This document shows positions 18,549 to 29,479 of a stretch of DNA of 64,000 bases, piece after piece (the stretch's first letter is position 1; each line of letters starts with the position of its first letter). The notes under the pieces are model-generated. The model worked only from the letters and a program-made list of their open reading frames with translations. It ran no database searches and was not told where the DNA came from. Location of the stretch: contig NC_087064.1 in NCBI RefSeq assembly GCF_963678635.1, forward strand, positions 50,387,346-50,451,345, written 5' to 3'. The position numbers were made by a program, and so were the translations under genes. This DNA is from Symsagittifera roscoffensis (taxonomy: Eukaryota; Xenacoelomorpha; Acoela; Convolutidae).

Positions 18549-19445
18549 AAAGGTAAGTCTGAACAGATTGTTTTCTAGGGGTAGAGCTGAGTACGGTTCT
18601 GTGCGAAATTTGAGTAAAGCAAGCGGATTGTCAAAAAAGAAGGTAGAACATTTTTTACAAACCAAGTCATCAAATACAAAATTTGGTCCCCCAATCAGAC
18701 GTTTCCGAAGACTTCAAGCATTTTCAAAATACATAAATGAAATTTGGTGTGTGGATTTGGCATTTGTGGACAAACTAGTGAGTCAAAACAAAGGAGTCAA
18801 ATATTTATTGGTTGCCGTTGATGTTTTTTCGCGATTTGTCAGAGTTCAAACAATGAAAACTAAATATGCCAAAGTCAATTTGCAAGCTTTCAAAAAAATG
18901 ATTTCTCAAAAAAAAACATTCCTGAAAAACTTTGGGTTGATAAGGGAACGGAATATGGGAGAATTTTCAAAAAAATTTGCAAGGAAAAAAGCGTTGAAGT
19001 TTACTCGACAATGAATGAAACAAAAGCTGCATTTGCAGAGAGAGCCATTCAATCATTAAAACACATTATTTACCGCTACATAGAAGATCATGGTGAAAAA
19101 TTCATTTACAAGCTACCGCAATTTGTGTCTACAATGAATTGTCGCGTCAATAGATCTATTGGGAAATCACCTAGAGATGTCAAGATTACTGATTTCCTCT
19201 CAATTCTGTACACTAAACCTCTAACAAGGTATAAGAAACTAAAATTCAAAGTTGGAGACAGAGTGAGAATTTCGAAGAATTATATGCCGTTCCGATAAGG
19301 ATATAAACCACAATTTACAGAAGAAAATTTTGAAATTTCGGCAATATCTACTAAAAAACCTCCTTTATACATCATCAAAGATCTCGACAAAAAAGAAATT
19401 CTGGGAAAATTTTATGAAAAAGAGCTGAAAAAATGTTCTGATTAA
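18502..19445 (+). pseudogene. Polinton integrase (rve/DDE family), broken
   Basis: Starts at AAGAATGCC. The N-terminal part is helix-turn-helix-like (SVRNLSKASGLSKKKVEHFL). The core carries the first Asp in WCVDLAFVD, the second in VDKGTEYG and the Glu in ETKAAFAERAIQ; KYLLVAVDVFSRF is the usual strand pair. The C-terminal SH3-like part reads KFKVGDRVRISK. A frameshift in an A-run near 18912 and a TAA at 19296-19298 interrupt it, but the DDE residues are still encoded. It would join the TIR ends to target DNA. Its last ~200 bases are repeated at 21355-21550 and 22305-22500. Confidence 0.9.
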
Positions 19446-19488
19446 AGGTAAATCATTTTTTAAACTAAATTTCTATCGATCAGTTGTC

Positions 19489-20233
19489 ATAGATACTTTT
19501 ACTATTGAGTTGGTTTCCAACGCTTCTTTTAATTGTTATCCGAATAATAGTCTGAGTTCTTTTACAAACTTTCTACCTGAACAAATACATTTGAAAGCAG
19601 AATGGGAGGTTGCTATTTCAGAAAAATCATACCCTTCCTTGTACCAAAATTGTTTAGAGGGAAAGTATTGTTGATTTAGTTGTAGCCATGATCAAAAAAA
19701 TCAGAGAACGTCTAGGTGCTCAAGTTTTTGAATACAACGGAACCTATGTATCAGTAGATAAAATTACACAAAAGGTTGCCGTTCATTTACCTGAGAATCA
19801 ATCAGTGTTTATAATTCAGAGTGCTGATTTGAGTCACATTTTTGGTTGTGATTTAGAACAAAATCAAACAGGGGTTATAATGAAAGGAAAAAGCCCACAT
19901 TATCCTCAGTAATCTTACGACATTATAAGAATACATTCTCTAATGATATATAGTGATATTATAAAAAATAGCATAGTCGGTGATACAAAAACTCCCTCAT
20001 TGGGTTGTATTCTTTTTATCTCCAAAGTGAAGAGTGGAGATACAATTTCTAAAGGACAGTACATGAATTATCAATCCTTTACAATTTTACAGTTTAAAAA
20101 GATGTTGAAAATTTTTTTCCATAGTATCAAGATAGAACTAAGAGATAGTACAGGTGAAAAAACTCCTTTTGTATCCGTAGGAATTACCCGAGTTGTTCTC
20201 TTGTTTCGCAAGATTTCGAATAATCATTTTTGA
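19489..20233 (+). pseudogene. Minor capsid (penton) protein, copy 1, broken
   Basis: Homologous to 22547-23320. The start codon is ATA instead of ATG. FTNFLPEQ and WEVAIS follow, then a deletion of roughly 80 bases (after GGGAAAG) shared with the copy at 21599. The later part (YDIIRIHSLMIYSDII, FVSVGITRVVLLFRKIS) matches the Polinton single jelly-roll minor capsid protein. A TAA at 19912 splits the remainder. Confidence 0.75.
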
Positions 20234-20293
20234 TTTAAACTTCATACAAAATGGTTGCTCAAAACTCAGCAGATTTCCCCATTTTCTGAGGAC

Positions 20294-20518
20294 ATGCAAA
20301 ACAATGTGGAAGAGGTTTTTGAGCTCTTGCACAAACTCTTGGGAGAACTGCAAAAATATATAGTCCTAGCTGCGAAAAGATTTGGGGCAGATTTGTTTGA
20401 AATCGCTGCTCCAGAGATTGGGGAAGTTGTTAGTGGACTTACAAAACTCAAACCATTTGCCAAAGATGTGGGAACAAAAACAGTTCAGAAACAATTGGGA
20501 GTTGGAAAAAAAATCTAA
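20294..20518 (+). CDS. Small Polinton virion-like protein, amphipathic N-terminus and basic tail
   Basis: ATG 20294 (GACATGC) opens 74 codons. An amphipathic helix-rich region (NNVEEVFELLHKLLGEL) is followed by FEIAAPEIGEVVSG. In the neighbouring frame past the stop, the sequence continues as strongly basic RRTTRTRSIFRK, suggesting a single frameshift removed a basic tail. It lies between minor and major capsid genes. Adenoviruses encode amphipathic and basic core proteins in comparable positions, but homology is not shown. The copy is at 23381-23684. Confidence 0.45.
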   Translation: MQNNVEEVFELLHKLLGELQKYIVLAAKRFGADLFEIAAPEIGEVVSGLTKLKPFAKDVGTKTVQKQLGVGKKI

Positions 20519-20605
20519 GCGTAGAACTACTAGAACCAGATCCATTTTTCGAAAAGGTAGATCGAAAAACAGTTGCTCTCGCAATTACATTTTTGACAAT
20601 ATAAA

Positions 20606-21345
20606 TTGAACGTAAACCAAAGTGATTTTCGGTACGGGGCTTTTACAAATTCTTCATTGGAGATTTTTGATAAAGTCCCAGTTTTGAAAACAATTATGTC
20701 ATCTTACACACAAGAAGTATTCCCCAGTACTTCTCTGGATGAAAGCAGTTTTGAGTTTGAATTTGAAACGGATCGTAATCCCTACTTGGGTATGCGTGAT
20801 ACCGATCTTAGCTTAAAACTTCAACTATTCAAGGGGAGATTGTTTGATGCTTTCAAAAAAAAGCAGAACATAAAGCAAAATCGGAGGAAAATTCAGATGA
20901 GGAACCACAAACCAGTCTACTACATTCTCTATTCTCCAACTGTGAAGTTTATTTTAACAATACAATGATTTACTATGCCAATGGATTATATCCTCATAAG
21001 ACACAGATATCGAACGAATTCAACTCGTCAGCAGTGAGCAATAAAGGAATACTTGCTTGTCATGGATACAGTTTTAAAGAATATCCTGATGCATTTGATA
21101 TGCATTCATTCACTGATAGAGCAAATTCCTTGGGAACAGGGATAACTTTTTAACTCTATGGGAGGCTCACCATTGATTTGTTTACCTGCAACAAATGTTG
21201 CTACCAAATACAAAAGTTCGAATAAAACTTATTCGAGCTAGACCTAATTCTTACGTGCCATCTGATAATCCGAATGTCAGTCTGAAAATTGTTGATTTTT
21301 TGTTTTTTACTACGAAAAATCAACAATTTTTCGTTCAACAATTTT
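20606..21345 (+). pseudogene. Major capsid protein, copy 1, truncated chimera
   Basis: The N-terminal part reads AFTNSSLEIFDKVPVLKT and FPSTSLDESSFEFEFETD, then with shifts the VYYILYSP, YYANGLYPHK and SNKGILACHGYSF segments of the Polinton double jelly-roll capsid protein (the family annotated in many animals as F54H12.2-like). After VRIKLIRARPNSY and SLKIVDFLFF it breaks into an A/T-rich stretch and then integrase-tail sequence at 21355. The C-terminal half is absent from this copy. Confidence 0.8.
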
Positions 21346-21810
21346 TTACTAAATATCAAAGTTGGAGACAGAGTGAGAATTTCGAAAAAAAATATTCCGT
21401 TCCGAAAAGGATAAAAAACACAATTTACAGATGAAATTTTTGAAGTTTCGGCTATATCTACTAAAAAACCTCCTACATACATCATCAAAGGTCTCGACAA
21501 AGAAGAAGTTCTGGGAAATTTTTATGAAAAAGAGCTGAGAAAATGTTCTGATTAAAGGTAACTCATTTTTTAAACTAAATTTCTATCGATCAGTTGTCAT
21601 GGATTCTTTTAGTATTGAGTTGGTTTCCAACGCTTTTTTAAATTGATATTCGAAAAGTAGTCTGAGTTTTTTTACAAACTTTCTACCTGAACAAATACAT
21701 TTGAAAGCAGAATGGGAGGTTGCTATTTCAGAAAAATCATACCCTTCCTTGTACCAAAATGTTACAGAGGGAAAGTATTGTTGATTTAGTTGTAGCCATG
21801 ATCAAAAAAA
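20863..21810. repeat. 948-bp tandem duplication, copy 1
   Basis: Direct repeat with 21811-22758, offset 948, about 98-99% identical by eye. The unit holds a capsid middle part, a capsid-to-integrase-tail junction and the start of the minor capsid gene. The unit itself is chimeric, so it was built by an earlier rearrangement and then duplicated. Confidence 0.9.
21599..21790 (+). pseudogene. Minor capsid protein N-terminal fragment, copy 2
   Basis: ATG at 21599 and FTNFLPEQIHLKAEWEVAIS are present, but a stop replaces a codon near 21645 and the gene ends after GGGAAAG with the same deletion as copy 1. It runs directly into the next capsid fragment. Confidence 0.75.
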
Positions 21811-22300
21811 TCAGAACATAAAGCAAAATCGGAGGAAAATTCAGATGAGGAACCACAAACCAGTCTACTAAATTCTCTATTCTCCAACTGTGAAGTTTAT
21901 TTTAACAATACAATGATTTACTATGCCAATGGATTATATCCTCATAAGGCACATATATCGAACGAATTCAACTCGTCAGCAGTGAGCAATAAAGGAATAC
22001 TTGCTTGTCATGGATACAGTTTTAAAGAATATCCTGATGCATTTGATATGCATTCATTCACTGATAGAGCAAATTCCTTGGGAACAGGGATAACTTTTTA
22101 ACTCTATGGGAGGCTCACCATTGATTTGTTTACCTGCAAAAAATGTTGCTACCAAATACAAAAGTTCGAATAAAACTTATTCGAGCTAGACCTAATTCTT
22201 ACGTGCCATCTGATAATCCGAATGTCAGTCTGAAAATTGTTGATTTTTTGTTTTTTACTACGAAAAATCAACAATTTTTCGTTCAACAATTTTTTACTAA
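21811..22300 (+). pseudogene. Major capsid protein, copy 2, internal fragment
   Basis: Repeats 20863-21345 with small changes (for example TAA in place of TAC after VY at about 21851). It lacks both ends and is followed again by integrase-tail sequence at about 22305. Confidence 0.8.
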
Positions 22301-22546
22301 AATTCAAAGTTGGAGACAGAGTGAGAATTTCGAAAAAAAATATTCCGTTCCGAAAAGGATAAAAAACACAATTTACAGATGAAATTTTTGAAGTTTCGGC
22401 AATATCTACTAAAAAACCTCCTACATACATCATCAAAGGTCTCGACAAAGAAGAAGTTCTGGGAAATTTTTATGAAAAAGAGCTGAGAAAATGTTCTGAT
22501 TAAAGGTAACTCATTTTTTAAACTAAATTTCTATCGATCAGTTGTC

Positions 22547-23320
22547 ATGGATGCTTTTAGTATTGAGTTGGTTTCCAACGCTTTTTTAAATTGTTATTCG
22601 AAAAATAGTCTGATTTCTTTTACAAACTTTCTACCTGAACAATTACATTTGAAAGCAGAATGGGAGGTTGCTATTTCAGAAATATCATACCCTTCCTTGT
22701 ACCAAAATGTTACAGAGGGAAAGTTTACATTCGTAGATGGTAGAGAAAATTCTGAAGAGAACAGAAAGATTGTACCGATGAACATTGAACCAGGAGTGTA
22801 TCATGTATTGTTGATATAGTTTTAGCCTTGAACAACAAAATCCGATAACGTCTAGGTGCTCAAGTTTTTGAATATAACGGAATCTATGTATCAGTAGATA
22901 AAAATACACAAAAAAACTTGCCGTTCATGTACCTGAGAATCAATCAGTGTTTATAATTCAGGGGTTATAATGAAAGGAAAAGGCCCACATTATCCGCAGT
23001 ATTCTTACGACATTATAAGAATACATTCCCTAATGATATATAGTGATATTATAGAATATAACATAGTCGGTGATACAAAAACATCCTTATTGCGTTGTAT
23101 TCTTTTTATCACCAAAGTGAAGAATGGAGATATAATTCCTACAGACAGTACATGAATTATGAACCCTTTACAAATTTACAGTTTAAAAAGCTGTTGAAAA
23201 ATTCTTTCTATAGTAATAAGACAGAACTAAGAGACAGTACAGGTAAAAAAACTCCTTTTGTATCCGTAGGAATTTCCCGAATTGTTCTCTTGTTTCGCAA
23301 GATTTCGAATAATCATTTAT
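22547..23320 (+). pseudogene. Minor capsid (penton) protein, copy 3, most complete
   Basis: ATG 22547 opens 90 uninterrupted codons including FTNFLPEQLHLKAEWEVAIS, EISYPSLYQNVTEGKF and a loop missing from copies 1 and 2. After a TAG at 22819 the homology continues through frameshifts (VSVGISRIVLLFRKIS) to about 23320. In Polintons this single jelly-roll protein forms the capsid vertices. The family length of about 240 aa fits the span. Confidence 0.8.
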
Positions 23321-23380
23321 GATTTAAACTTCATACGAAATTGTTGCTCAACACTCAGCAGATTTACCTATTTTCTGAGG

Positions 23381-23684
23381 ACATGCAAGTCAATGTGGAA
23401 GAGGTTTTTGAGCTCTTGCACAAACTCTTGGGAGAACTGCAAAAATATATAGTCCTAGCTGCGAAAAGAATTGGGCATATTTGTTTGAAATCGCTGCTCC
23501 AGAGATTGGGGAAGTTGTTAGTGGACGTAAAAAACTCAATTCATTTGCCAAAGATGTGGGAACAAAGACAGTTCAGAAACAATTGGTAGTTGGTAAAAAG
23601 AAATCTAGGCGTAGAACAACTAGAGCCGGATCCATTTTCGAAAAAGTAGATCGAAAAACAGTCGCTCTCGCAAATACATTTTGA
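23381..23684 (+). pseudogene. Small amphipathic/basic virion-like protein, copy 2
   Basis: Second copy of the 20294 ORF. GACATGCAAGTCAATGTGGAAG is the start region, and a frameshift near 23475 splits the helix part from the FEIAAPEIGEVVSG part. The basic tail (KKKSRRRTTRAGS) is better preserved here than in copy 1. Confidence 0.45.
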
Positions 23685-23693
23685 CAAAATAAA

Positions 23694-24973
23694 ATGAGTG
23701 TAAACCAAAGTCTTTTCGGTACGGGGCTTTTACAAATTCTTCATTGGAGATTTTTGATAAAGTCCCAGTTTTGGAAACAATTATGTCACCTACACACAAG
23801 AAGTATTCCCCAGTACTTCTCTGGATGAAAGCAGTATTGAGTTTAAATTTGAAACAGATCGTAATCTCTACTTGGATATGCGTGATACCCATCTTAGCTT
23901 AAAGCTTCAACTATTCAAGGGACGATTGTTTGATGCTTTCAAAAAGAAAAAGCAGAACATAAAGCAAAATCGGAGGAAGACTCAGATGAGGAACCACAAA
24001 CTTACTTATTTTATGTAAACAATCTACTACAATCTCTATTCTCCAACTGTGAAGTTTATTTTAACAATACAATAGTTTACAATGCCAATGGGTTATATCC
24101 TCATAAGTCACAGATATCGAACGAATTCAACTCGTCAGCAGTGAGCAATAAAGGAGTACTTGCTTGTCTTGGATACAGTTTTGAAGAATATCTTGATGCA
24201 TTTGATATGCATCCATTAACTGATAGAGCAAGTTCCTTGGGAACAGGGATAACATTTTCACTCTATGGGAGGCTCGCCTTGATTTGTTTACTTGCAAGAA
24301 ATTGTTGCTACCAATTACCAAAGTTCGAATTAAACTTACTCGAGCTAGACAAAATTTTTACATGCTATCTGATAACCCGAATGTCAGTCTGAAATTTGTT
24401 GATTTTTCGTTGTTTACTGGAAGAATTTTATTTACTGAACCTAATCATCAAAACTTGCAATGGAATCTGGAAAGAGAACCTGCTCAATACAGTTATATGG
24501 AAACTGTAGCAAGAACCTTTATCGTTCCATCTCGTCAAAACCAATTCATCCAAGAAAATATATTCAATAACGCTCCAATAGGAAGAGTAGCTGTTGCAGT
24601 GAATGCAAACTCAACTGTTGCAGGATCTTTTAATAAAAACCCTTTCAGCTATCAGCAATTTCATTTAAGAGAACGTAGAATTATTCGGGGTGGAAGAGAA
24701 ATTGTTTCATTAGATACAACTTTTCCTTGTCAACCTTATGTTATAACAATGAATGCAATGTAGTTTAACGAAGATTTCCCAGCTCTTCCTATGGAAAATT
24801 TTCAAAATCACTATAGTTTAGTTTTTGACTTGACTTCACTACAGGATGCAGCTGAACAGTTGCATTATCCAGAACCTAGTGGAGAAAGCTTGCGATTAGA
24901 AATGTTTTTCCAGTTTCCCTTGGAGCAAGTAACGGAAGTGATAGTCTTGGGAGAAAGACTATCAATTGTTTAA
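23694..24973 (+). pseudogene. Major capsid protein, copy 3, near full length but frameshifted
   Basis: ATG 23694. Segments of the Polinton major capsid protein appear in order: FTNSSLEIFDKVPVL, the KLQLFKGRLFDAFKK region, FYVNNLLQSLFSNCEVYFNN, NGLYPHKSQISNEFNSS, TFIVPSRQNQFIQENIFNNA (within the 159-codon open stretch 24284-24763), then FDLTSLQDAAEQLHYPEPSG, ending TEVIVLGERLSIV at 24973. At least four shifts or stops break it. The double jelly-roll protein is the main shell component, which is why Polintons are thought able to form virions. Confidence 0.85.
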
Positions 24974-25001
24974 ATTGACAATTTCGGAAAAATCTCTAAA
25001 A

Positions 25002-25160
25002 ATGTTTAACGTTTTTGAGTTTTCAGGTTCCTATAAAAATATTGTAGCTTTTTTGGGACTTTTCATTGTAATTGTCTCTGTACTATCTACTTTGTTTTTC
25101 TTCAGACCTAAATCTCCAGAAAAAGCAGATAATGAATGCTGTTTAATCGAAAACCCATAA
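25002..25160 (+). CDS. Single-TM small Polinton protein
   Basis: Intact 52-codon ORF starting AAAATGTTTAAC. A short polar N-terminus, one membrane segment (IVAFLGLFIVIVSVLSTLFFF) and a charged Cys-containing tail (PKSPEKADNECCLIENP). It lies between major capsid and protease. Function unknown; a membrane or virion-exit role is only a guess. Confidence 0.5.
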   Translation: MFNVFEFSGSYKNIVAFLGLFIVIVSVLSTLFFFRPKSPEKADNECCLIENP

Positions 25161-25353
25161 AAATTCTTCAACCTAGACTGTAAACCAGTGCTCAATAACC
25201 TTTGTCCAGTTCACAAATTTTTGTTTATGGGACTTTGTTGATTCAAAACCTAAATGTGCGTAAGTTAATAACTTTAGCTTTTTTCAACTTAAATTACAAT
25301 ATCAAACTTTCTATTTCTTTGTCTTAGATGTAAATCAGCTAACAGTTGCAAAG

Positions 25354-25751
25354 ATGGATAACTTTCACTTCTGCAAATCAGTGAAAGAACTCCTGAACTC
25401 AGGTTTAAGTACATCGGATCTTACCCCTCTGATAAAGTACCTCAACTAAAAAAATACTCTTTTGCAATTGTTAACTCAGCTCCAAGCAATGATAGAGGGG
25501 AGCACTGGATCATGATAGCTCGATTGGACAAAACTTACTATTTTGCGGATTCTTTGGGTCAAAAAAGAACAGCTTTTTCCTTTCTAACAAAAAGGTATTA
25601 TCTAATGGTTCCTCGAAAGCTACAAAAAACTGATAATTTGTGTGGTTTTTACGCATCCTATTCAGCATTTCTTCTTTTTAAATTCTACCAGACAAACTTG
25701 AATAATATTCATGATGTGCATATTTTGAATTTCATAAGTAATTTGATGTAA
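25354..25751 (+). pseudogene. Adenovirus-type cysteine protease, one frameshift
   Basis: ATG 25354 starts MDNFHFCKSVKELL. A one-base shift at an A-run near 25449 moves to the main frame. The catalytic triad is visible: His in GEHWIMIARLD, Asp/Glu equivalent in YFADSLGQ, and Cys in TDNLCGFYASYSAF. This is the C5 (adenain-like) protease of Polintons, which matures capsid proteins. Total about 132 codons, shorter than adenain. It is the last gene before the right TIR. Confidence 0.85.
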
Positions 25752-25796
25752 AATGTGTAGTTTTTTATTTGTATGTGTAAATTATGGCATTATGTT

Positions 25797-26388
25797 TACT
25801 ATACGATGCAGTGATTTATATATTTTCATTGTAATTGAATTTCTTTCTCAAAAAATTTGATTTTTTTGTTGAAGTCTCTGTAGGTTTCAGCAATTTTTCA
25901 TTTAGATAGAAAGTAAGATTATTGTTTCATTTAGATAGAAAGTAAGATTATCTAAAAAATTAGGTCAAATAATAGCTAACGTTATCATGTTTTGAAGTTT
26001 TTTGAAAGTTTTTTCATAAAAATTCCAAGTTTTTACCCAAAAAAACTCTTACCATCGACTTACCATATATCAAAAATCTAATTAAAAATCCTTCATTACA
26101 CAACCTACTCGTAATTAATATTTGATATTTAACAATTAGGAAACGGGCGCCGAAATTTTTGCGAAAGAAATAGAATTTTCTACTCAAAAACTAAAAAAAT
26201 TACGTTTTTCTTTCTCTTACCATGACACTGAAACCTTACCATTCGTATTCCCTATCTTAATACATTGTAGTTTCTATACCCAATGTTAATACATAGCTGG
26301 CAGACTGGATGCTCTCTTCCCTATCTTAAAACATGAGGGTCTGACACCTACCCCCCCCCCCCCAACTTAACCTCCAACATCTATTACT
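25797..26388 (-). repeat. Polinton right terminal inverted repeat
   Basis: Inverted copy of 2044-2590, slightly longer owing to small insertions. It includes the duplicated GATAGAAAGTAAGATTAT motif near 25900-25953 and a run of 13 C at 26351-26363, where the left TIR has only six G. The tip is ...CTATTACT at 26388. Confidence 0.9.
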
Positions 26389-26589
26389 AAAGAGTCTCGA
26401 ACTAACCTCTAGTAGTTTAGATTTAGCGTGAGCAAAATAGGAATAAGATCAAAGATACCCCACAAAATGATAAACTAAATTGAAAATTCAATTAGCTCAT
26501 TTCCACGTCTCAATAATTCGAAATGATTCAAACGAAAACTCAGACTGACATCGGGTCACACCCCGGACAAATGACAAATCGAAGCTCTA
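26389..26589 (+). repeat. R1 5' LTR, right part, and leader
   Basis: Begins AAAGAGTCTCGAAC. The AGTCTCGAA part matches the continuation of the LTR at 33618 and 58555, showing this is the other side of the Polinton insertion. Beyond about 26410 the similarity is weak, so where the LTR ends and the gag leader begins is unclear. Confidence 0.55.
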
Positions 26590-29390
26590 CATAGTGAAAT
26601 CAAAAAGCAGAGTAGAACAATGATTTCTCTACAAAACTATTTTTGCGGTGATTTTGATGATGACTCGATCCTCCCCTGTGCTATTGACCCAATAAGCGAT
26701 TCATCAAGATCACAAGTACAGTTTTGTCACAATTTCCAAAAGGAAAAAGCCCTGCGAAACATAAATTTCCTGAAGTAAAATTAAAAGACAAGTACTCGAT
26801 CACTATCTATCAGGCATAAGTAATATTACTTCAGATTACGGCACATTTACAACCGAAGCTATCTACCACAACCATCAAACCAACCATCACACGGAATACA
26901 AAAAGATGATATAGAAACGGTTTTTTCGAAAACTTCCAAAAATTTTAAAAAAAAACTTCAGCATCAACGAGACAACCTAATTTTTTTGAATCAAGTTATC
27001 TCTGTCAGTTATAGTTACGTTTCAATATTAGAAACAAACAAGACATTTTTTGTATCTCCAGCACAAACATCTGGAAACGAGTTTTAGATTTCAATCGTGA
27101 AACACTCACCGACATTGAAATATCACAAGATATTAATGACCTACAAAGAATCCTAGCACGGCTTTTCATAGATTTTTTTCAACAATATTTAGATCTCAAT
27201 TCAAAGAAATTGAGTTTGATCTACAACAAATCCTAGCATGGTTCATTATAGATTCCTTTCAACATAAATAAGATCTCAATTCACAAGCAAAAAAATCATA
27301 AGACACAAATTAACGACAAAACAATACTAAGAAATGAAACAAAAGATGTATGGGACCACGAATGGTCTCATGTTTTGTTTTCCAACTTCCTTAATCAAAT
27401 CTCGAGCGCAGCATTTGCAACCATCCCAGTACATAACGTTTTTTTAGAGTAACTGCAATAAAAGCAGACACCAGACTATTAAATTATAACACAATATTTA
27501 ATGATAGAACAAGCAGTAGTAGTTTAAATTCAATGTTTATAAACACACACGAAACTGGAAACGGAACTAGAAAACTAACGCAACAAGATTTTTGTGAGCG
27601 AAGAATGTTTGAAACGTTGCCTACAACAACACAACAGAGTAGTTCACCTATACATCCAAAAACTACACCAACACACAAAAAAAACCATAATCAATTTCAT
27701 CGAACATCATTAAAACTAACAGTCAAACCAAGAGTTGTTTCAAAACACTCTCATATGGAATATCAAAAAAATAGGCCAACAACCTAAAAACCACCGCTTA
27801 AATAATAAAAATATACCAAAGGTAAAACTTTGTTAACCATAATTATGATGTTTTGACTAATCATAATGTTAATAATCCCATAGCACGACCTCTTTATCTA
27901 GCCCAAAATCAATCAGAAGAACATAATTTTACCCAACAGGTACCAAAAAATCCAGTATCTCAATCTGTTAGTTGTAACGAGGAAATAAAATCTCAGACAG
28001 ACTGCACTGAAAATTATCAGTTTTTTCAGCGAAACAAAAACAACCCAAGTTCTAGACAATACAAAAGAAGCCAACCCAACTACTCCAACGATGAATTTTA
28101 CTTCCATCCGAACCAACAACAGTATAATAGTCACATGAAAAGCAACTTGAATGATGTAGATCAACCAGATGATTTTTTTGTCGACCAAAACATTTAGAAC
28201 TTTTCATTAACCTCCATCAACCAAGACAAGTACACACAATTTCCTCAAAAACAAACTTTGGGTACAAGCAAATACTAGGACCCAATCGCAAATTTTTAAA
28301 ATTGCTCAAGATTAGCAAACCGAATACACCAAAAAAGAAATTTCACTACCCTGTTATTTTTAACAACATGGAATTAAAAAAAACGTACAAATGTTACACA
28401 AACACTAAATACAGTAGAATCAATCCAAATGACTATGAACTTTTATTTTATAGGTAGATCATCTATAACATCCAATACACCACCCACGCTGTTTACAGGA
28501 ACCGATCCTGAATACTTAGTAGAAGATTATTTAAACGCTGTCACAACTAACCTAATATCAAATATAGGCCCACAACTTATCCATACACCACTTACCAAAA
28601 TTGGATTCGTAGACAAAAAGCATTGGTACAAACTACACTTGAAGGTACAGCTCAAAATTTTTTTCAGTTTTACCTAAAGATATTAAATCCGATTGGAATC
28701 GATTTACCGAAGAACGCTCAAAAATTTTTGAGTCTGAACGAAACAAACAACTTCAAAGGGTTAATTGTAATGAAATTGGCAGATTCCCGAACAAAACCAT
28801 AACCAATTCTGGAACCAATTATATATTTTGCAAACTTGAAGACAAATCAGAGCAGACTGAAATGACAATAAAAACAGAACAAACAGAAAACTTAAAATCA
28901 TAATATGTAGAAAACTTTCAAACAACTACTTCTTAAATGAACAACACCCAAGACTCATTAACAACACCCACCAACAAAAAAAAATGACATTCTGAACATT
29001 TATAAAGAGATCCCAAAAATTGATGGAAAACCTTCATTCAAAAAATATGTAACTATTGCCGCAGATACAGACACACTATTGCTGAATGCAGACAAAAACA
29101 ACAAGATAAATCGAATAGACCAACAGAAATATAAGAACCAATTTTATCTCTCTACCAAAACGTCGAAGAAGACCAAATATTACCAAACAAGACATTTAAA
29201 CAATAACAGTTCAGGAAAACCACTTCCAACTAGCTATAGTGATAGCAGACCACAATATCCACCTTCTAATAACTTTCGTGGAAGATCATCAGATAGACTA
29301 AATTCACAATATTTTTCACAGAGCTGCTACAGTAGACCAAATAGTCAGACTAATCAGCACAGAAAATTTTAAGCCAGATCAAATTCTAAT
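26590..29390 (+). pseudogene. R1 gag, heavily decayed
   Basis: Collinear with R2 gag. VQFCHNF and PEVKLK segments lie near 26720-26790. Gln/Asn-rich stretches follow at 27530-28190. The capsid start MTMNFYFIGRSSITSN, with TGTDPEYLVEDYLNAVTTNL, is at 28429. A zinc knuckle CNYCRRYRHTIAEC is at 29049-29090 (Gly replaced by Arg). An RS/N-rich tail follows at 29200-29370. Many stops and shifts; not functional. Confidence 0.75.
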
Positions 29391-29479
29391 AATAGTAATT
29401 AATCTAATTTTAATTGAAACTGTTCATACTCAATTTCTCGAAATAGATAATGTTCTAACTATTGTAGACTAATTTCTTC

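Larger units (their letters stand above)
2044..26388. mobile_element. Polinton/Maverick DNA transposon, 24.3 kb, nested in an LTR
   Basis: A complete-looking Polinton: long terminal inverted repeats, outer ends AGT and ACT, and flanking hexamers AGAGAG (2038-2043) and AAAGAG (26389-26394) that fit a 6-bp target-site duplication with one mismatch. It contains the family's diagnostic genes: protein-primed DNA polymerase B, retroviral-type integrase, packaging ATPase, major and minor capsid proteins, and adenovirus-type protease. Minus-strand replication genes lie left and plus-strand integration/virion genes right. Most genes carry frameshifts, and several internal duplications are present, so this copy is probably not autonomous. 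Polintons are normally 15-20 kb; the excess here is explained by the duplications. Confidence 0.95.

Noticed and set aside
26351-26363. C homopolymer as a possible telomere or terminal tract
   Set aside because: It lies inside the right TIR opposite a shorter G run; homopolymer expansion or sequencing error is sufficient.
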